In this document: positions 1 to 8,823 of the stretch, one piece after another
Layout: every line of letters begins with the position of its first letter
How positions within the stretch are numbered: the first letter of the stretch is position 1
From: Chthonomonas calidirosea T49
GTDB taxonomy: Bacteria > Armatimonadota > Chthonomonadetes > Chthonomonadales > Chthonomonadaceae
NCBI RefSeq assembly: GCF_000427095.1
Contig: NC_021487.1
Location: 2,146,633 to 2,191,232, forward strand
DNA: 44,600 nt
Direction of reading: 5' to 3'
The notes under the pieces: model-generated
Database searches by the model: none
What the model saw: only the letters and a program-made list of their open reading frames with translations
What the model was told of the DNA's origin: nothing
Made by a program: the position numbers and the translations under genes

Positions 1-891
1 CCCCCTCCTTTTTCGCTCCAGCCAAAGAGAGGGAAGGTGCCCTGGGCGTTGCCCGAGGCCCGGTTGGACTGCCCTTTGCCCAAAGAGACGAGAGGGTTCC
101 AGGGGCCTTCCGGGCCCGGGGTAGGCGGCCGAGGCGGAGAACCCGTGGAGAGAGCTTGGGCCCTTTGAGCGCTTTTGAGGGAAGCCCCCCCAAAAACAGC
201 GGCGCCGGGGCTAGCGAGGGGGGGGGGGGGGAACTGGGGGCGTGGGATTCCCCCCGAACGAGCCAAAGGTTTCGGGGGGTTTCCCCCTTCGGGGGGGGGG
301 GGGGACACTCCCTTCTCCCTGTTGCAGCTTCTTGTTGCGTTTGTTGTGGTTAGCCATTGTTTGAGTTCTCCTTTTTCAGGAAGCTTTGAAAGGGTTTATG
401 CCAAGAGGGCTGGGGAGGCCTCTCAAAAGGGGCTAGAGGTTAGAGGGGTCTTCTCAGGAGCCTCAGAATGGCCACAGGGAAAGCGTTATAGATTTGTAAG
501 GGAAGTGAGGGATATAGAGGCAGCTCACTTACAAAGTAAGTATAACACACAGGGTGCGAAGTTGTCAAGGGTTTTTTGGGCAAAATAGAAAAGATTTTTT
601 GTGAGAGATTTTTTTAAATGGCGTGAGTGGAAGACGAGGTCGCTATTCTGAACTGGATTAGGAAGCTTACTGGGCATGGAACGCGGATGTTCTTACAGCC
701 CGCCATCGGAGCGTTAAACGAGGGTAGAGAGGACTTGCGATGCGCACGGAAGGGTTGCCATAACGTCGCGCCGCCGACAGAAGAGGATATTGGGGGCCGG
801 CTCGCGTATAAGCAGTACGAAATGTGGCACTGTCTCTGCCGATCTTGCCGTCGTTACTAACTTCTCCCATCAGCTGAAGAAAGGAATAGGT
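1..891. other. G-rich, purine-skewed region without a supported gene
   Basis: I see no convincing gene here. The first 350 bases are strongly G-rich on the + strand, with two uninterrupted runs of 14 G (218-231 and 291-304). A 9-bp hairpin (250-258 with 271-279) is followed directly by a C5-TTCG-G5 hairpin (283-296), which has a cUUCGg tetraloop. From 360 to 620 the strand stays purine-rich, with a 7-bp stem (503-509 with 524-530) and three T runs (about 570-575, 595-600, 609-615). Open frames cross the G runs but give Gly/Arg/Pro-rich translations with no recognisable family. The region could hold an unrecognised structured RNA, decayed DNA, or poorly assembled sequence at a contig edge. Confidence 0.5.
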
Positions 892-1464
892 ATGGCCTTC
901 CCGCGATCTCAACTCATTTGCACCTCTATTTCCCTAGCGCTTCTGTCGCTCTCGTGCCGAGCTCGAGCCGACAAGCCCTTCGACCATCAGATGTGGCAGT
1001 TTCTTTCGGGCACCGGAAACGTGATCTACTTGACCACCGGCGTGGGGTTGCCATTGCTAACCGATGGACACCTTGGCTGGAACCACACGCTGCGTGTGGC
1101 CGACGCGGTGGGCACCAGCGTGCTCTTGTGTGAGGGGCTTAAGGCACTTATTCGCGAAAAACGACCGGATAGCAACGCACACGACAGCTTTCCTAGCGGA
1201 CATGCTACCGCTGCCTTCGCTGTAGCGACCACCGAGAGCGCTCTGCACCCCGATCAAACCCCCTACTGGTTCGCCGGCGCTGCCCTCATTGCGGCTTCCC
1301 GTGTGGGACTGCACCGGCATACCGTTGGCGATGTACTGGCCGGCGCCGCGCTGGGCTATGGCATTGCGCGTTGGGAGGTCGCCTCTCCAAGGGGGTTGCT
1401 CCTCGCTCCCTGGATACGCCCTGAACGCCATGTCTATGGTCTCACGCTCTCGGCTTCCTTCTAG
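892..1464 (+). CDS. PAP2-family phosphatase, exported
   Basis: This is a membrane-associated or secreted acid phosphatase of the PAP2 superfamily, whose members dephosphorylate lipid phosphates such as undecaprenyl pyrophosphate or phosphatidate. All three signature motifs are visible: K84-x6-R91-P92 (KALIREKRP), P101-SGH104, and S136-R137-x5-H143-x3-D147, with H143 the likely nucleophile. The product is 190 residues, the usual size. I chose ATG 892 rather than an upstream in-frame ATG at 790 because AGGAATAGG lies just before it and it yields a clean signal peptide ending around CRARA. The frame upstream of 892 has no family resemblance. The substrate is not readable from sequence; bactoprenyl recycling or lipid turnover are both possible. 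Confidence 0.85.
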   Translation: MAFPRSQLICTSISLALLSLSCRARADKPFDHQMWQFLSGTGNVIYLTTGVGLPLLTDGHLGWNHTLRVADAVGTSVLLCEGLKALIREKRPDSNAHDSFPSGHATAAFAVATTESALHPDQTPYWFAGAALIAASRVGLHRHTVGDVLAGAALGYGIARWEVASPRGLLLAPWIRPERHVYGLTLSASF

Positions 1465-1496
1465 CGCTGTTTTTCCAGCCTCCTCTTGCGTAGTTA

Positions 1497-1505
1497 TGCT
1501 ACAAT
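1497..1505 (+). promoter_or_regulatory. Extended -10 promoter candidate for mutS2
   Basis: TGC-TACAAT is an extended -10 element (TGn plus five of six -10 bases) located 37 bp before the mutS2 ATG. No good -35 is visible, as expected for extended -10 promoters. Position and spacing are the only support. Confidence 0.35.
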
Positions 1506-1541
1506 AGCAGATCGTTTATCGTATCTTAGGGCGGAAAGTCT

Positions 1542-3914
1542 ATGATAGACCAACACGCACTCCAAGTTCTGGAGTATCCGAAAATTCGTGACCGACTTGC
1601 GGCCCACACCTCCAACGCCGTGGGTCGCGATTTCGCCTTAGAGCTAGAGCCGCTGTCTTATCCGGAAACGGTGGTTCGGCGCCTGCAGGAAACGCGCGAA
1701 GCGCGCTGGCTACGCGACACCACAAGCGGCCTCCCTTTAGGAGGCATCTTCGACGTTCGCGAAGCCCTTGAACGCGCCCGCCTTCAGGTGCGATTGACCG
1801 GTAAAGAGCTGGTAGACATCCGGTCCACTATCGTTGCCGCCCATCGCCTACGAGCCTTTCTGCTTGACCGCCGCGAGAACGTGCCCCTACTGGCCGAAAT
1901 GGCCGCCAATCTTCCGTTGTTCCCCCACATTGACAGCCGCATCGAGGCCGCCCTCACAGAGACCGGAGAGGTACGTGACACCGCATCAACGGAGCTTGCC
2001 CGTATTCGTCACCAAATGAGGGTCACGCACAACCGCCTGATGGACCGACTGCAGTCCATTGTAACCAGCGAACGGTATCGCCCCTTCTTGCAAGACAGCA
2101 TCATCACCTTACGTGAAGGGCGTTACTGCCTTCCGGTGAAGGCGGAGCATGCGCGTGCGTTCGGTGGCATCGTTCACGACACAAGCCAGTCCGGTGCCAC
2201 GGTGTTTATCGAGCCGGAGGTTACCATCTCTTTGGGGAACGAACTGAAGCAGCTATCCCTCGAAGAAGAGCACGAGGTAGACCGAATTTTGCGCGAGCTT
2301 TCTCGGATGGTTGGCGATCGCCACACCGAGTTGCAGCGCATGATCTCTATTCTCGGTCATCTCGATCTAGTTCATGCCAAAGCGATTCTTGCCGAAGAGA
2401 TGCGCGCGATAGAGCCGCGGTTGAATCGAAGAGGCGTGGTGAAACTGCGCAAAGCACGCCATCCGCTGCTCACAGGGAATGTGGTGCCCATAGATTTTGA
2501 GATAGGGGAACGATGCACGGTTGTGTTGATCACCGGCCCGAACACAGGAGGGAAAACGGTGACCCTCAAAACCATCGGATTGCTCACCCTCATGACCTTG
2601 GCGGGGCTCCAAATCCCTGCGGAGGAGGGCACCGAAATCGCGCTGTTCGAGCAGGTTTTTGCCGACATCGGCGATGAGCAGGATATTCAGCAGAACCTCT
2701 CGACTTTCAGCGCCCACCTCAAAAACATCGTTCACATCCTTGAACACCTGGTCAGCAACTCGCTTGTTCTGCTGGATGAGATAGGGGCTGGAACCGATCC
2801 GGCGGAGGGGGCAGCCCTGGCCAAAGCGATTTTGGAGTATCTTCGAGAGAGAGAAGCGCGGGTGGTGGCAACCACACACTACGGAGAGTTAAAGGAGTAT
2901 GCCTTTTCAACGCCCGGCGTGGAGAACGCCTCGGTGGAGTTCGATCGAGAGACGCTCTCGCCAACCTATCGTGTGTTGCAAGGGGTTCCTGGCTCCTCGC
3001 ATGCCTTCACCATTGCGGCTCGCTTAGGCTTGCCAGAAGAGATACTCCAGCAGGCGCGCGCTTCCCTTTCAAAACGGGAGGTCGAAGCCTCGCAGCTCAT
3101 TGAGCAGCTGGAGCAGAGCCGCCGTAACGCCGCCATCGCGGAACAAGCGGCTATGGCCGCCCGTGCAGAGGCGGAACGCGCACGCGCCGAGTATCAGGAA
3201 CGGGTACGGCAAGTTGCCGAAGTCCAAAGAACGGTTCGCCAGCAAGCCCAGGAGGAGGCGAGACGCATTCTCTCGCACGCCTCCGAGAAGGCCGAAAACA
3301 TCTTAAAAGAGCTACAGCGCCTGAACCGAGGGGCCCGAAAGGGCGCGAGCGCACGCCAAAAATTGAAAGCGTTGCGTGAAGAGGTCTATGCCGCCCTTGA
3401 ACCTGCCCCCATAGAACCCACCGAGCCGGCGCCAGCCCACCACGTCTATCGTCGAGGCGACTGGGTGCGTATTCCGGCGCTTCAGCTGGAGGCACAAGTG
3501 CTTGAAGAGCCGAAGAACGGAGAGGTCGTTGTGCAAGTGGGAGCGATGCGCGCCACATTCCCCGTGGATCAACTGCGCCCTCTGACGAAAGCGCCTACAA
3601 CACAACCCTCTCCCACTTCACATACGACATCAAGCGCTTCTGAGATAGCCTTACGTAAAGCGCTTCAGATCGCACCGGAGCTAACTTTGCTGGCCATGCG
3701 GGTAGACGAGGCGCTTTCTCTATTGGAACGCTACCTCGATGATGCCTATGCCGCCGGGCTTGACAAAGTACGTATAATCCATGGGAAGGGAACCGGTGCC
3801 TTACGAAGAGCCGTTCATCAGTTTTTGACCGACCATCCTTTGGTAGCTTCCTACCGGCTTGGCACCGCTGAGGAAGGCGGCGATGGGGTGACCATTGTGG
3901 AGCTAAAAGGCTAG
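1542..3914 (+). CDS. mutS2: Endonuclease MutS2
   Basis: MutS2 is a MutS-family ATPase with a C-terminal Smr nuclease domain. It suppresses homologous recombination and, in Bacillus, acts on collided ribosomes. The 790-residue length fits the family. The N-terminal core and clamp helices (about 1-310) lead into the ATPase with Walker A GPNTGGKT near residue 332 and a Walker B-type LVLLDEIGAGTDP segment. The conserved TTHYGELKEYA and ENASVEFD stretches follow. A long charged coiled coil (about 510-620) precedes a KOW-like segment and the Smr domain (about 717-790), which carries the diagnostic IIHGKGTGALR. There is no mismatch-recognition domain I, which separates it from MutS1. The ATG is preceded by a purine-rich GGGCGGAAAG site. 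Confidence 0.96.
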   Translation: MIDQHALQVLEYPKIRDRLAAHTSNAVGRDFALELEPLSYPETVVRRLQETREARWLRDTTSGLPLGGIFDVREALERARLQVRLTGKELVDIRSTIVAAHRLRAFLLDRRENVPLLAEMAANLPLFPHIDSRIEAALTETGEVRDTASTELARIRHQMRVTHNRLMDRLQSIVTSERYRPFLQDSIITLREGRYCLPVKAEHARAFGGIVHDTSQSGATVFIEPEVTISLGNELKQLSLEEEHEVDRILRELSRMVGDRHTELQRMISILGHLDLVHAKAILAEEMRAIEPRLNRRGVVKLRKARHPLLTGNVVPIDFEIGERCTVVLITGPNTGGKTVTLKTIGLLTLMTLAGLQIPAEEGTEIALFEQVFADIGDEQDIQQNLSTFSAHLKNIVHILEHLVSNSLVLLDEIGAGTDPAEGAALAKAILEYLREREARVVATTHYGELKEYAFSTPGVENASVEFDRETLSPTYRVLQGVPGSSHAFTIAARLGLPEEILQQARASLSKREVEASQLIEQLEQSRRNAAIAEQAAMAARAEAERARAEYQERVRQVAEVQRTVRQQAQEEARRILSHASEKAENILKELQRLNRGARKGASARQKLKALREEVYAALEPAPIEPTEPAPAHHVYRRGDWVRIPALQLEAQVLEEPKNGEVVVQVGAMRATFPVDQLRPLTKAPTTQPSPTSHTTSSASEIALRKALQIAPELTLLAMRVDEALSLLERYLDDAYAAGLDKVRIIHGKGTGALRRAVHQFLTDHPLVASYRLGTAEEGGDGVTIVELKG

Positions 3915-3945
3915 GAGAAACGCAAATTACATGAGGAGCTAGGAA

Positions 3946-4236
3946 ATGGGATGGGAATGGTGGCTTGCATTAGCCCTCACCGGTTTTGTCATTGGAGGAG
4001 TAACCGCATGGGCAACGGGCGGCCTGAGAGTCTTTTTGTATACCCTCGCCGTACCGATCGTTCTGCTGATAGCGCATCTCTTTTTCTCCCGATATGCCCC
4101 GCCGACCTACCTGCTTTGGGTGGGGTTGGAATATCTGCTGATGATCGTTATGGCCTGTTGCGGTGACTATCTCTTCGGCTTGAGGCTCGGTCGCAACGGG
4201 CCGGACGGCTATCGGCACGATTCGGTAGGCCATTAG
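3946..4236 (+). CDS. Small membrane protein, three predicted TM segments
   Basis: I do not recognise this 96-residue protein. It is very hydrophobic, with apparent membrane segments at about 5-25, 27-47 and 55-77, and ends in a short polar Gly/Arg/His tail. A good Shine-Dalgarno (GAGGAGCTAGGAA) precedes the ATG, and the gene lies 31 bp after mutS2 on the same strand, so the two are probably cotranscribed. Its last four bases overlap the end of the convergent DUF3866 gene. It could be a membrane anchor or a YtpI/AtpI-like small protein, but nothing specific supports either. Confidence 0.7.
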   Translation: MGWEWWLALALTGFVIGGVTAWATGGLRVFLYTLAVPIVLLIAHLFFSRYAPPTYLLWVGLEYLLMIVMACCGDYLFGLRLGRNGPDGYRHDSVGH

Positions 4237-5333
4237 CGTGTGTTGCATACCGATTGGGCTGCTACGACTCCTGCCGCCAGGGCGGTTCGGAAAAAGTAGG
4301 GGTCTTCTTGTGGCTTGCGCCCCATGGTGGTCCAACGATAGGTTGCCATCGCGTTGAAGAGAGCCTCAGTCTCTACCTCCTCCACCATGTGCTTTTCTAA
4401 AATCCCTCTCTGCTGAAGAGTGGTGAGCACGATGTCACGCATGGGGGAAGGCATAACCGACAGGGGCAGCCACACCGAGCCAACCACCAGACGTTCCAGA
4501 ACCATGAGGGTCTGCTGGCTAACACCGTGGTGACGCGGGCGCTTATCTGCAAAGCTAATACGCGGAACGCAGATGGGGCGGCCTTCCAGGGCAGTGGCCG
4601 CATTCAAGGCGAGGCTTTGGTCTACTCCAGAGAACCCCAATGCGGTCTGTGTACCGGCGTTTCCCGGCCCTTGGCAAACGAGAATAACATCGGCAGACGC
4701 CACCTGTCTTGCCGCCTGCAAGGCCGAGTAGAGGTTGATGGCCTCATAATCGCCTCCAAAAGCCTGCCCACAGGTGATCGTCGTCTGCAGTAAACCGCTC
4801 TGTTTCAGCTCCCTCACCAGATGGCTCCAGGCAATAGGCAAGGCAGCGCTATCCGTCATGATGTAGGCGACACGTCCACCATATCCTCGCTCTTTGAAAA
4901 CCGCATGCACAGCGAAGCAGACCGGGCCGATCTGACTGTGCAGACCGCAGCAGACCACAGGAGTCCCCTGAAGCGGGCTAAACGATTCGAGGAGCGAATG
5001 AAATGGGCTTTCCGGCGCCTCCACCGCCAGCACCGGCGTTTGGATTGGGGTATAACGCAGCTTGATGAGATGCCCTGGGGGCTCATCCTCCAGCTCGCGC
5101 CCCACGATTCCCACCACAAAATCGTAGCCGCCGGTTCCCAAATCAAGCTCCACGGCCACCGTATTCAGCAAGACGCGCTCGCCAACCTGTGCGGTACCGT
5201 TGAGCGCCTTGTAGTTGATCGCTTTTCTCGGTGGCATATTTTCATCCGCCGAGATAGGCCGCACCGCAAGCACCTGCAGATCGGGGTCATCAGAAAGAAC
5301 CGCTTCCACTCGGCCTTCCGTACGGAACAACAT
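4233..5333 (-). CDS. DUF3866 family protein
   Basis: This 366-residue protein matches from memory the DUF3866 family, best known from actinobacteria and of unknown function. Family-like features are the early VGERVLLNTVAVELDLGTGG stretch, PPGHLIKLRYTPIQTPVL, the GTPVVCCGLHSQIGPV segment and a C-terminal VCQGPGNAGTQTALGFSG region. The Gly-rich motifs suggest a nucleotide- or cofactor-binding fold, but that is inference. It is the last gene of the minus-strand run, beginning 5 bp after the SIS gene stops, so the two are surely cotranscribed. A family role in sugar metabolism is suggested only by these neighbours. There is no signal peptide or membrane segment. Confidence 0.8.
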   Translation of the reverse strand: MLFRTEGRVEAVLSDDPDLQVLAVRPISADENMPPRKAINYKALNGTAQVGERVLLNTVAVELDLGTGGYDFVVGIVGRELEDEPPGHLIKLRYTPIQTPVLAVEAPESPFHSLLESFSPLQGTPVVCCGLHSQIGPVCFAVHAVFKERGYGGRVAYIMTDSAALPIAWSHLVRELKQSGLLQTTITCGQAFGGDYEAINLYSALQAARQVASADVILVCQGPGNAGTQTALGFSGVDQSLALNAATALEGRPICVPRISFADKRPRHHGVSQQTLMVLERLVVGSVWLPLSVMPSPMRDIVLTTLQQRGILEKHMVEEVETEALFNAMATYRWTTMGRKPQEDPYFFRTALAAGVVAAQSVCNTR

Positions 5334-5338
5334 GGCTG

Positions 5339-6376
5339 TCAGCGTGTAACGGTCACCTTATTAAGACCGCGCGGGCTATCAGGATTGTAACCACGGGCGA
5401 GGGCAAGCCGACACGCCCATAGCTGGCCGGCAACGATGTAGAGCAGCGGGCTAAGCCGTTCGTCAATATCTATTGGAATGCGAATGGGGCATCGAGCAAA
5501 CTCTAGGAGCTCCGGCGACCGTGCAAAGATGATCATTTCTGCGGCACGCTCCTGCAGCTTCCGGGCTAACTCCCACATAAAAGGATAGGCACGACCGTCT
5601 GGGGCATAGAGGAAGGTGGGAAACCCCTCGTGGATCATGGCTATGGGCCCGTGGAGGAAGTCGGCGCCCGAGTAGGGCTTTGCCACCAGATAGCTCGTCT
5701 CCGTCATCTTGAGAGCGGCCTCTAATGCGGTGGCCTGATTGATGCCACGTGCCAGCACGGCGCACTCTTGAATGTAACGGTAGCGTTCGACGGCCGCCTC
5801 AATCTGCGAGTCCAACGGCAGCACCTGATGCATGTGCTTTGGTATCTCGCGGAGCTCGTTCAAAAGGGAGGTTTCCTCGGCCCAATGTCCGGCCAACAGC
5901 GCGATGAGGGCAAGCGTTGTTGTATAGGTTTTTGTGGCCGCCACCGCCCTCTCCACCCCGGCATGACATAGTAGAACATACTCGCTTTGGTTTGCTAACG
6001 GCGAATCGGCCACGTTGGTGATGCAAGCTGTTAGCGCCCCGCCTGCCCGAGCAGAAGCCAGCGTCTGAACCACATCCTCCGCCTGCCCCGACTGCGATAT
6101 GCCTAAAACCAGGCATCGTTCTAATCGCAACTTCGCTTCATAGAGGGTAAACACCGAGGGCGCCGCAAGGGCGACCGGAATGCCACAAACGATCTCGATA
6201 AGGTATTTCGCGTAGGTGGCGGCGTTGTCGGAGGTGCCGCGAGCGGCGATGACCACGTAACGTACATCCTGCTGTTTCAACTCTTTCACGAGCTTCCGGA
6301 TGGCGGCATCGCCTTGTTGAACCGCGGTGGCAACGGCCTCCGGCTGCTCGTAAATCTCTTCCAACATAAAGACCAT
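5339..6376 (-). CDS. Double-SIS sugar-phosphate isomerase/deaminase (GlmS isomerase-half-like)
   Basis: The 345-residue protein consists of two SIS (sugar isomerase) domains and corresponds to the C-terminal isomerase half of glucosamine-6-phosphate synthase without the glutaminase domain. SIS 1 shows AARGTSDNAATYAKYL and GISQSGQAEDVVQTL, typical phosphosugar-binding motifs, then AATKTYTTTLALIALL. SIS 2 carries the GADFLHGP segment. The C-terminus (DSPRGLNKVTVTR) matches the GlmS-type tail. Stand-alone proteins of this kind act as glucosamine-6-phosphate deaminases (NagB-II/GlmD) or AgaS-like enzymes. AGGAG nine bases before the ATG supports this start. It lies between an acetyltransferase and a DUF3866 gene in a run that also contains a mannitol-1-phosphate-dehydrogenase-like gene, which suggests amino-sugar or polyol catabolism. 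Confidence 0.88.
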   Translation of the reverse strand: MVFMLEEIYEQPEAVATAVQQGDAAIRKLVKELKQQDVRYVVIAARGTSDNAATYAKYLIEIVCGIPVALAAPSVFTLYEAKLRLERCLVLGISQSGQAEDVVQTLASARAGGALTACITNVADSPLANQSEYVLLCHAGVERAVAATKTYTTTLALIALLAGHWAEETSLLNELREIPKHMHQVLPLDSQIEAAVERYRYIQECAVLARGINQATALEAALKMTETSYLVAKPYSGADFLHGPIAMIHEGFPTFLYAPDGRAYPFMWELARKLQERAAEMIIFARSPELLEFARCPIRIPIDIDERLSPLLYIVAGQLWACRLALARGYNPDSPRGLNKVTVTR

Positions 6377-6406
6377 TCTCTATCTCTCCTACCTAGGGGG
6401 ATGCGT

Positions 6407-7609
6407 CTAAAAACCGTCGGCTCGGTAGAAAACGGGCGCCTTTCCTCGAGGAAACAGGGCCTCTAAGAAGCGTCGTTGCGCTCCATCTTCCGTAACGTGA
6501 TGAGGGCGTACTGTGCCGAAAAGCAGCTGAAAGAAATGAACCTGAGGTAAAACCCCTTCGCCCTCTTCCATCCGCCTCAAGATCAACGCCTCGCCAGCCC
6601 CTTCTAAAGAGATCGGCCCATAAGGTGTTTCAAAACTCACCCGACCTGCCGGGCATCCCTGCTCGATCCATCTCTGCTCGAAGCGGGGCAGAAGCTTTTG
6701 AAACAGCTCGGTTCGATGCAACAGTCGCAACATCCCGCTGCGATGATAGCCGGGAATAGGCTTCTCTAAAATCCGCTCAAGGGCGGAGCAGACCTCTGGA
6801 TCCAAGGCGATATGTGCGCGAAGAAAGCCGATCTCCTCTTGCCAGCATAGGGTCGCCAGCAAGTTAAACAGCGCCTGTTCTGCCTGTGCGCTTGCCATAT
6901 CGGCCAAGCCGATTTCACGAACCTCGCCATATCTCTGCCCTTCCCGCTCAAACGTGCTGTAACAGAGATAGGCAATCACGTGCCCTTCTCTGTCAAGACC
7001 CACGAGCACTTCTTTCGGATCGCGCTCTTCAGAAAGACCTATCCAATAGCTCCAATAGCTCTGGGTTCTCTCTAAGGTAAGAGGTCGGTAGCGATTATAG
7101 CTGGCGTAAATGGCGCGAATGATGGGTAAGTCGTCGGCGCGGGCGGCACGCACACCGATATCGGCAGAACCAGAAGGCAAGGGCTGCCTAACAGCGCCCT
7201 CGACCTCCGGAAGAGGAAAAACGGTATATCCGATGCGCTCGTAGTAGCCGGGAATGCCCGTGCTAAGCGCGGAGAAATCCATTCCCTCCGCCTCCATGAT
7301 TGCCAAGGCTCTTTTGAGGCAAGCTGTGTTGTAGCCCTGACCACGATACTCTGGCAAGGTAGCCACATTGGCTAGGCCCCCCATCGTCAACCATATCTCC
7401 CCGCAAGCCACTTTGCGCCGTACGATCTGAACAGCACTCACGATTTTGCCATCGAGCACGCCTACCTGCGTATAGTGCGGCAGCCAGGTTTCGTCTGCAT
7501 AGAGATAGCGATGAAAGAAACCACGTCCATTTTCTGACCATACACGGCACCACAAATCCAAACAGGCCTCTCTCTCCTCCGGCCGCACGGCACGAACTTC
7601 AAACCCCAT
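6407..7609 (-). CDS. GNAT acetyltransferase, Eis-like (GNAT plus SCP2-type C-terminus)
   Basis: The product is a 400-residue N-acetyltransferase. The N-terminal GNAT domain has the acetyl-CoA motif PEYRGQGYNTACLKRAL and the beta5 segment STGIPGYYERIGYTVFP. Length and layout match the Eis-like family, which has a second degenerate GNAT domain and a C-terminal SCP2-like domain (here about 300-390, around VSFETPYGPISLEGAGEALI). Members acetylate amines, including aminoglycosides and protein lysines, but the substrate here is unknown. The start codon overlaps the end of the upstream dehydrogenase gene by 11 bp, with AAAGGAGAG inside that gene's 3' end, indicating translational coupling. Amino-sugar acetylation would fit the SIS neighbour, but this is inference. 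Confidence 0.82.
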   Translation of the reverse strand: MGFEVRAVRPEEREACLDLWCRVWSENGRGFFHRYLYADETWLPHYTQVGVLDGKIVSAVQIVRRKVACGEIWLTMGGLANVATLPEYRGQGYNTACLKRALAIMEAEGMDFSALSTGIPGYYERIGYTVFPLPEVEGAVRQPLPSGSADIGVRAARADDLPIIRAIYASYNRYRPLTLERTQSYWSYWIGLSEERDPKEVLVGLDREGHVIAYLCYSTFEREGQRYGEVREIGLADMASAQAEQALFNLLATLCWQEEIGFLRAHIALDPEVCSALERILEKPIPGYHRSGMLRLLHRTELFQKLLPRFEQRWIEQGCPAGRVSFETPYGPISLEGAGEALILRRMEEGEGVLPQVHFFQLLFGTVRPHHVTEDGAQRRFLEALFPRGKAPVFYRADGF

Positions 7610-8819
7610 CGGTGGTTCTCTCCTTTAGTAGAGAATAGTAGCGCAAAATGGCCTCTCCCAAAGGCTCTGTGGCTGCGATATGGCAGTGAGCCTCTAGAAA
7701 AGTCGCTACTCCTTCCAGATCAATACGTTCTTGAAGCGCTCTAGCGGAAACGTCGTTTGGGTGGGCATAGTGCAGCGCTGCCGCAATCGCGTAGGCACCG
7801 TGATCGGGGAATATCTGATGCCGCAAACACAGCCGAGCGGCGCCCACCAAGCGATCCTCTGGGGCGAGCTTGCGCAGGGGGTCACGTGCAAGACGATCAC
7901 AGGTGTCGCCGAGCGCTGGGTTTGCAATGCGCCTCAACAGCTCCTCTTCGTAGGCACGCTGCTCCAAAAGATCAAACCCATGTTGTTTCACCAACGCCAT
8001 GCCGGTCTCTTCCATCAGTCCCCTAATGCGCGCCAAAATCGTGGTGTCTTTAAGGGCATCGGCGGCGTATGTATAGCCTTTAAGCCAGCCGATATAGCCT
8101 AAAGCAGCATGGGCGGCATTATGAGAATAGAGTTTACGCTCCATATGGGCTTGAAAATTATCCACAAGTTCAAGCCCGGAGATGGAGGGTAGTTCTCCAA
8201 CCACCGCATTTTTGTCGGCCGGTAGGCGGTGGTAGCTCTCTGCTCGAATATAGAGGGGATCGGCAGCGCGCTCCTCAGGAGAAGGGATCGGGATCATGCG
8301 GCTCACAACGGTGGGCACAAAGCCGGTGCGTTGGAGTATTGGATCGCGAACCTCTTGCGGTAGGTGCTGAGACACCGCTTCGCGTAAAACGTTATCGGCT
8401 CGATAGAGATTTTCGCACAATAGGATGTTCACGGGCGGACGCTGAAGTTCATAGCGCTTTACAAGCCCCAAAGCGATGAGGGGGGCGATATGTTGTAGAG
8501 CGGCTGCACCCACAGCGGTACAGAGCACAGAGGCGCGGGCTATCTCCGAGGCGATCTCTTCGTGCTGACTGGTGTGCAGCGCCCTCACCGGCGCTATCTG
8601 TAGGGGCGTTGAGGCGGTATCCTTCTCATTTCCAGAAGCAGCCGCAGCGTCAGGGATAGGGATAAGACAAAGAGGATAAGAACGACGTGCATTTAAAAGC
8701 TCCACGATAGTGGAATTAACTTCTACGAACACCACCTCCATACCGCTTTCCCAAAAGAGCTGCGCCAAAAACCCCCGGCCAACATTTCCTGCACCGAATT
8801 GAATTGCGATGGATGCCAT
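7599..8819 (-). CDS. Mannitol-1-phosphate 5-dehydrogenase-like oxidoreductase
   Basis: A polyol-specific long-chain dehydrogenase related to MtlD, which interconverts mannitol 1-phosphate and fructose 6-phosphate with NAD. The N-terminal Rossmann motif is IQFGAGNVGRGFLAQLF (residues about 6-22). The catalytic K-x4-N-x2-H pattern is present as KLYSHNAAHAALGYIGWLKG. Length is 406 residues. The open frame continues 72 codons upstream, but those codons lie inside the preceding gene. I place the start at ATG 8819 because GGAG lies seven bases before it and the Rossmann fold begins immediately. It follows the flavoprotein gene by 4 bp. No PTS component is nearby, so import of mannitol by this locus is not indicated, and a related sugar acid or polyol phosphate substrate is possible. 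Confidence 0.87.
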   Translation of the reverse strand: MASIAIQFGAGNVGRGFLAQLFWESGMEVVFVEVNSTIVELLNARRSYPLCLIPIPDAAAASGNEKDTASTPLQIAPVRALHTSQHEEIASEIARASVLCTAVGAAALQHIAPLIALGLVKRYELQRPPVNILLCENLYRADNVLREAVSQHLPQEVRDPILQRTGFVPTVVSRMIPIPSPEERAADPLYIRAESYHRLPADKNAVVGELPSISGLELVDNFQAHMERKLYSHNAAHAALGYIGWLKGYTYAADALKDTTILARIRGLMEETGMALVKQHGFDLLEQRAYEEELLRRIANPALGDTCDRLARDPLRKLAPEDRLVGAARLCLRHQIFPDHGAYAIAAALHYAHPNDVSARALQERIDLEGVATFLEAHCHIAATEPLGEAILRYYSLLKERTTDGV

Positions 8820-8823
8820 AGGC

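Noticed and set aside
156-588. Open frames of 65 and 137 codons crossing the G runs
   Set aside because: Translations are Gly/Arg/Pro-rich products of homopolymers, with no family signal, no Shine-Dalgarno and overlapping frames.
627-912. Short ORFs on both strands before the PAP2 gene (77 and 81 codons)
   Set aside because: No ribosome sites or recognisable motifs; the minus-strand one overlaps the PAP2 start.
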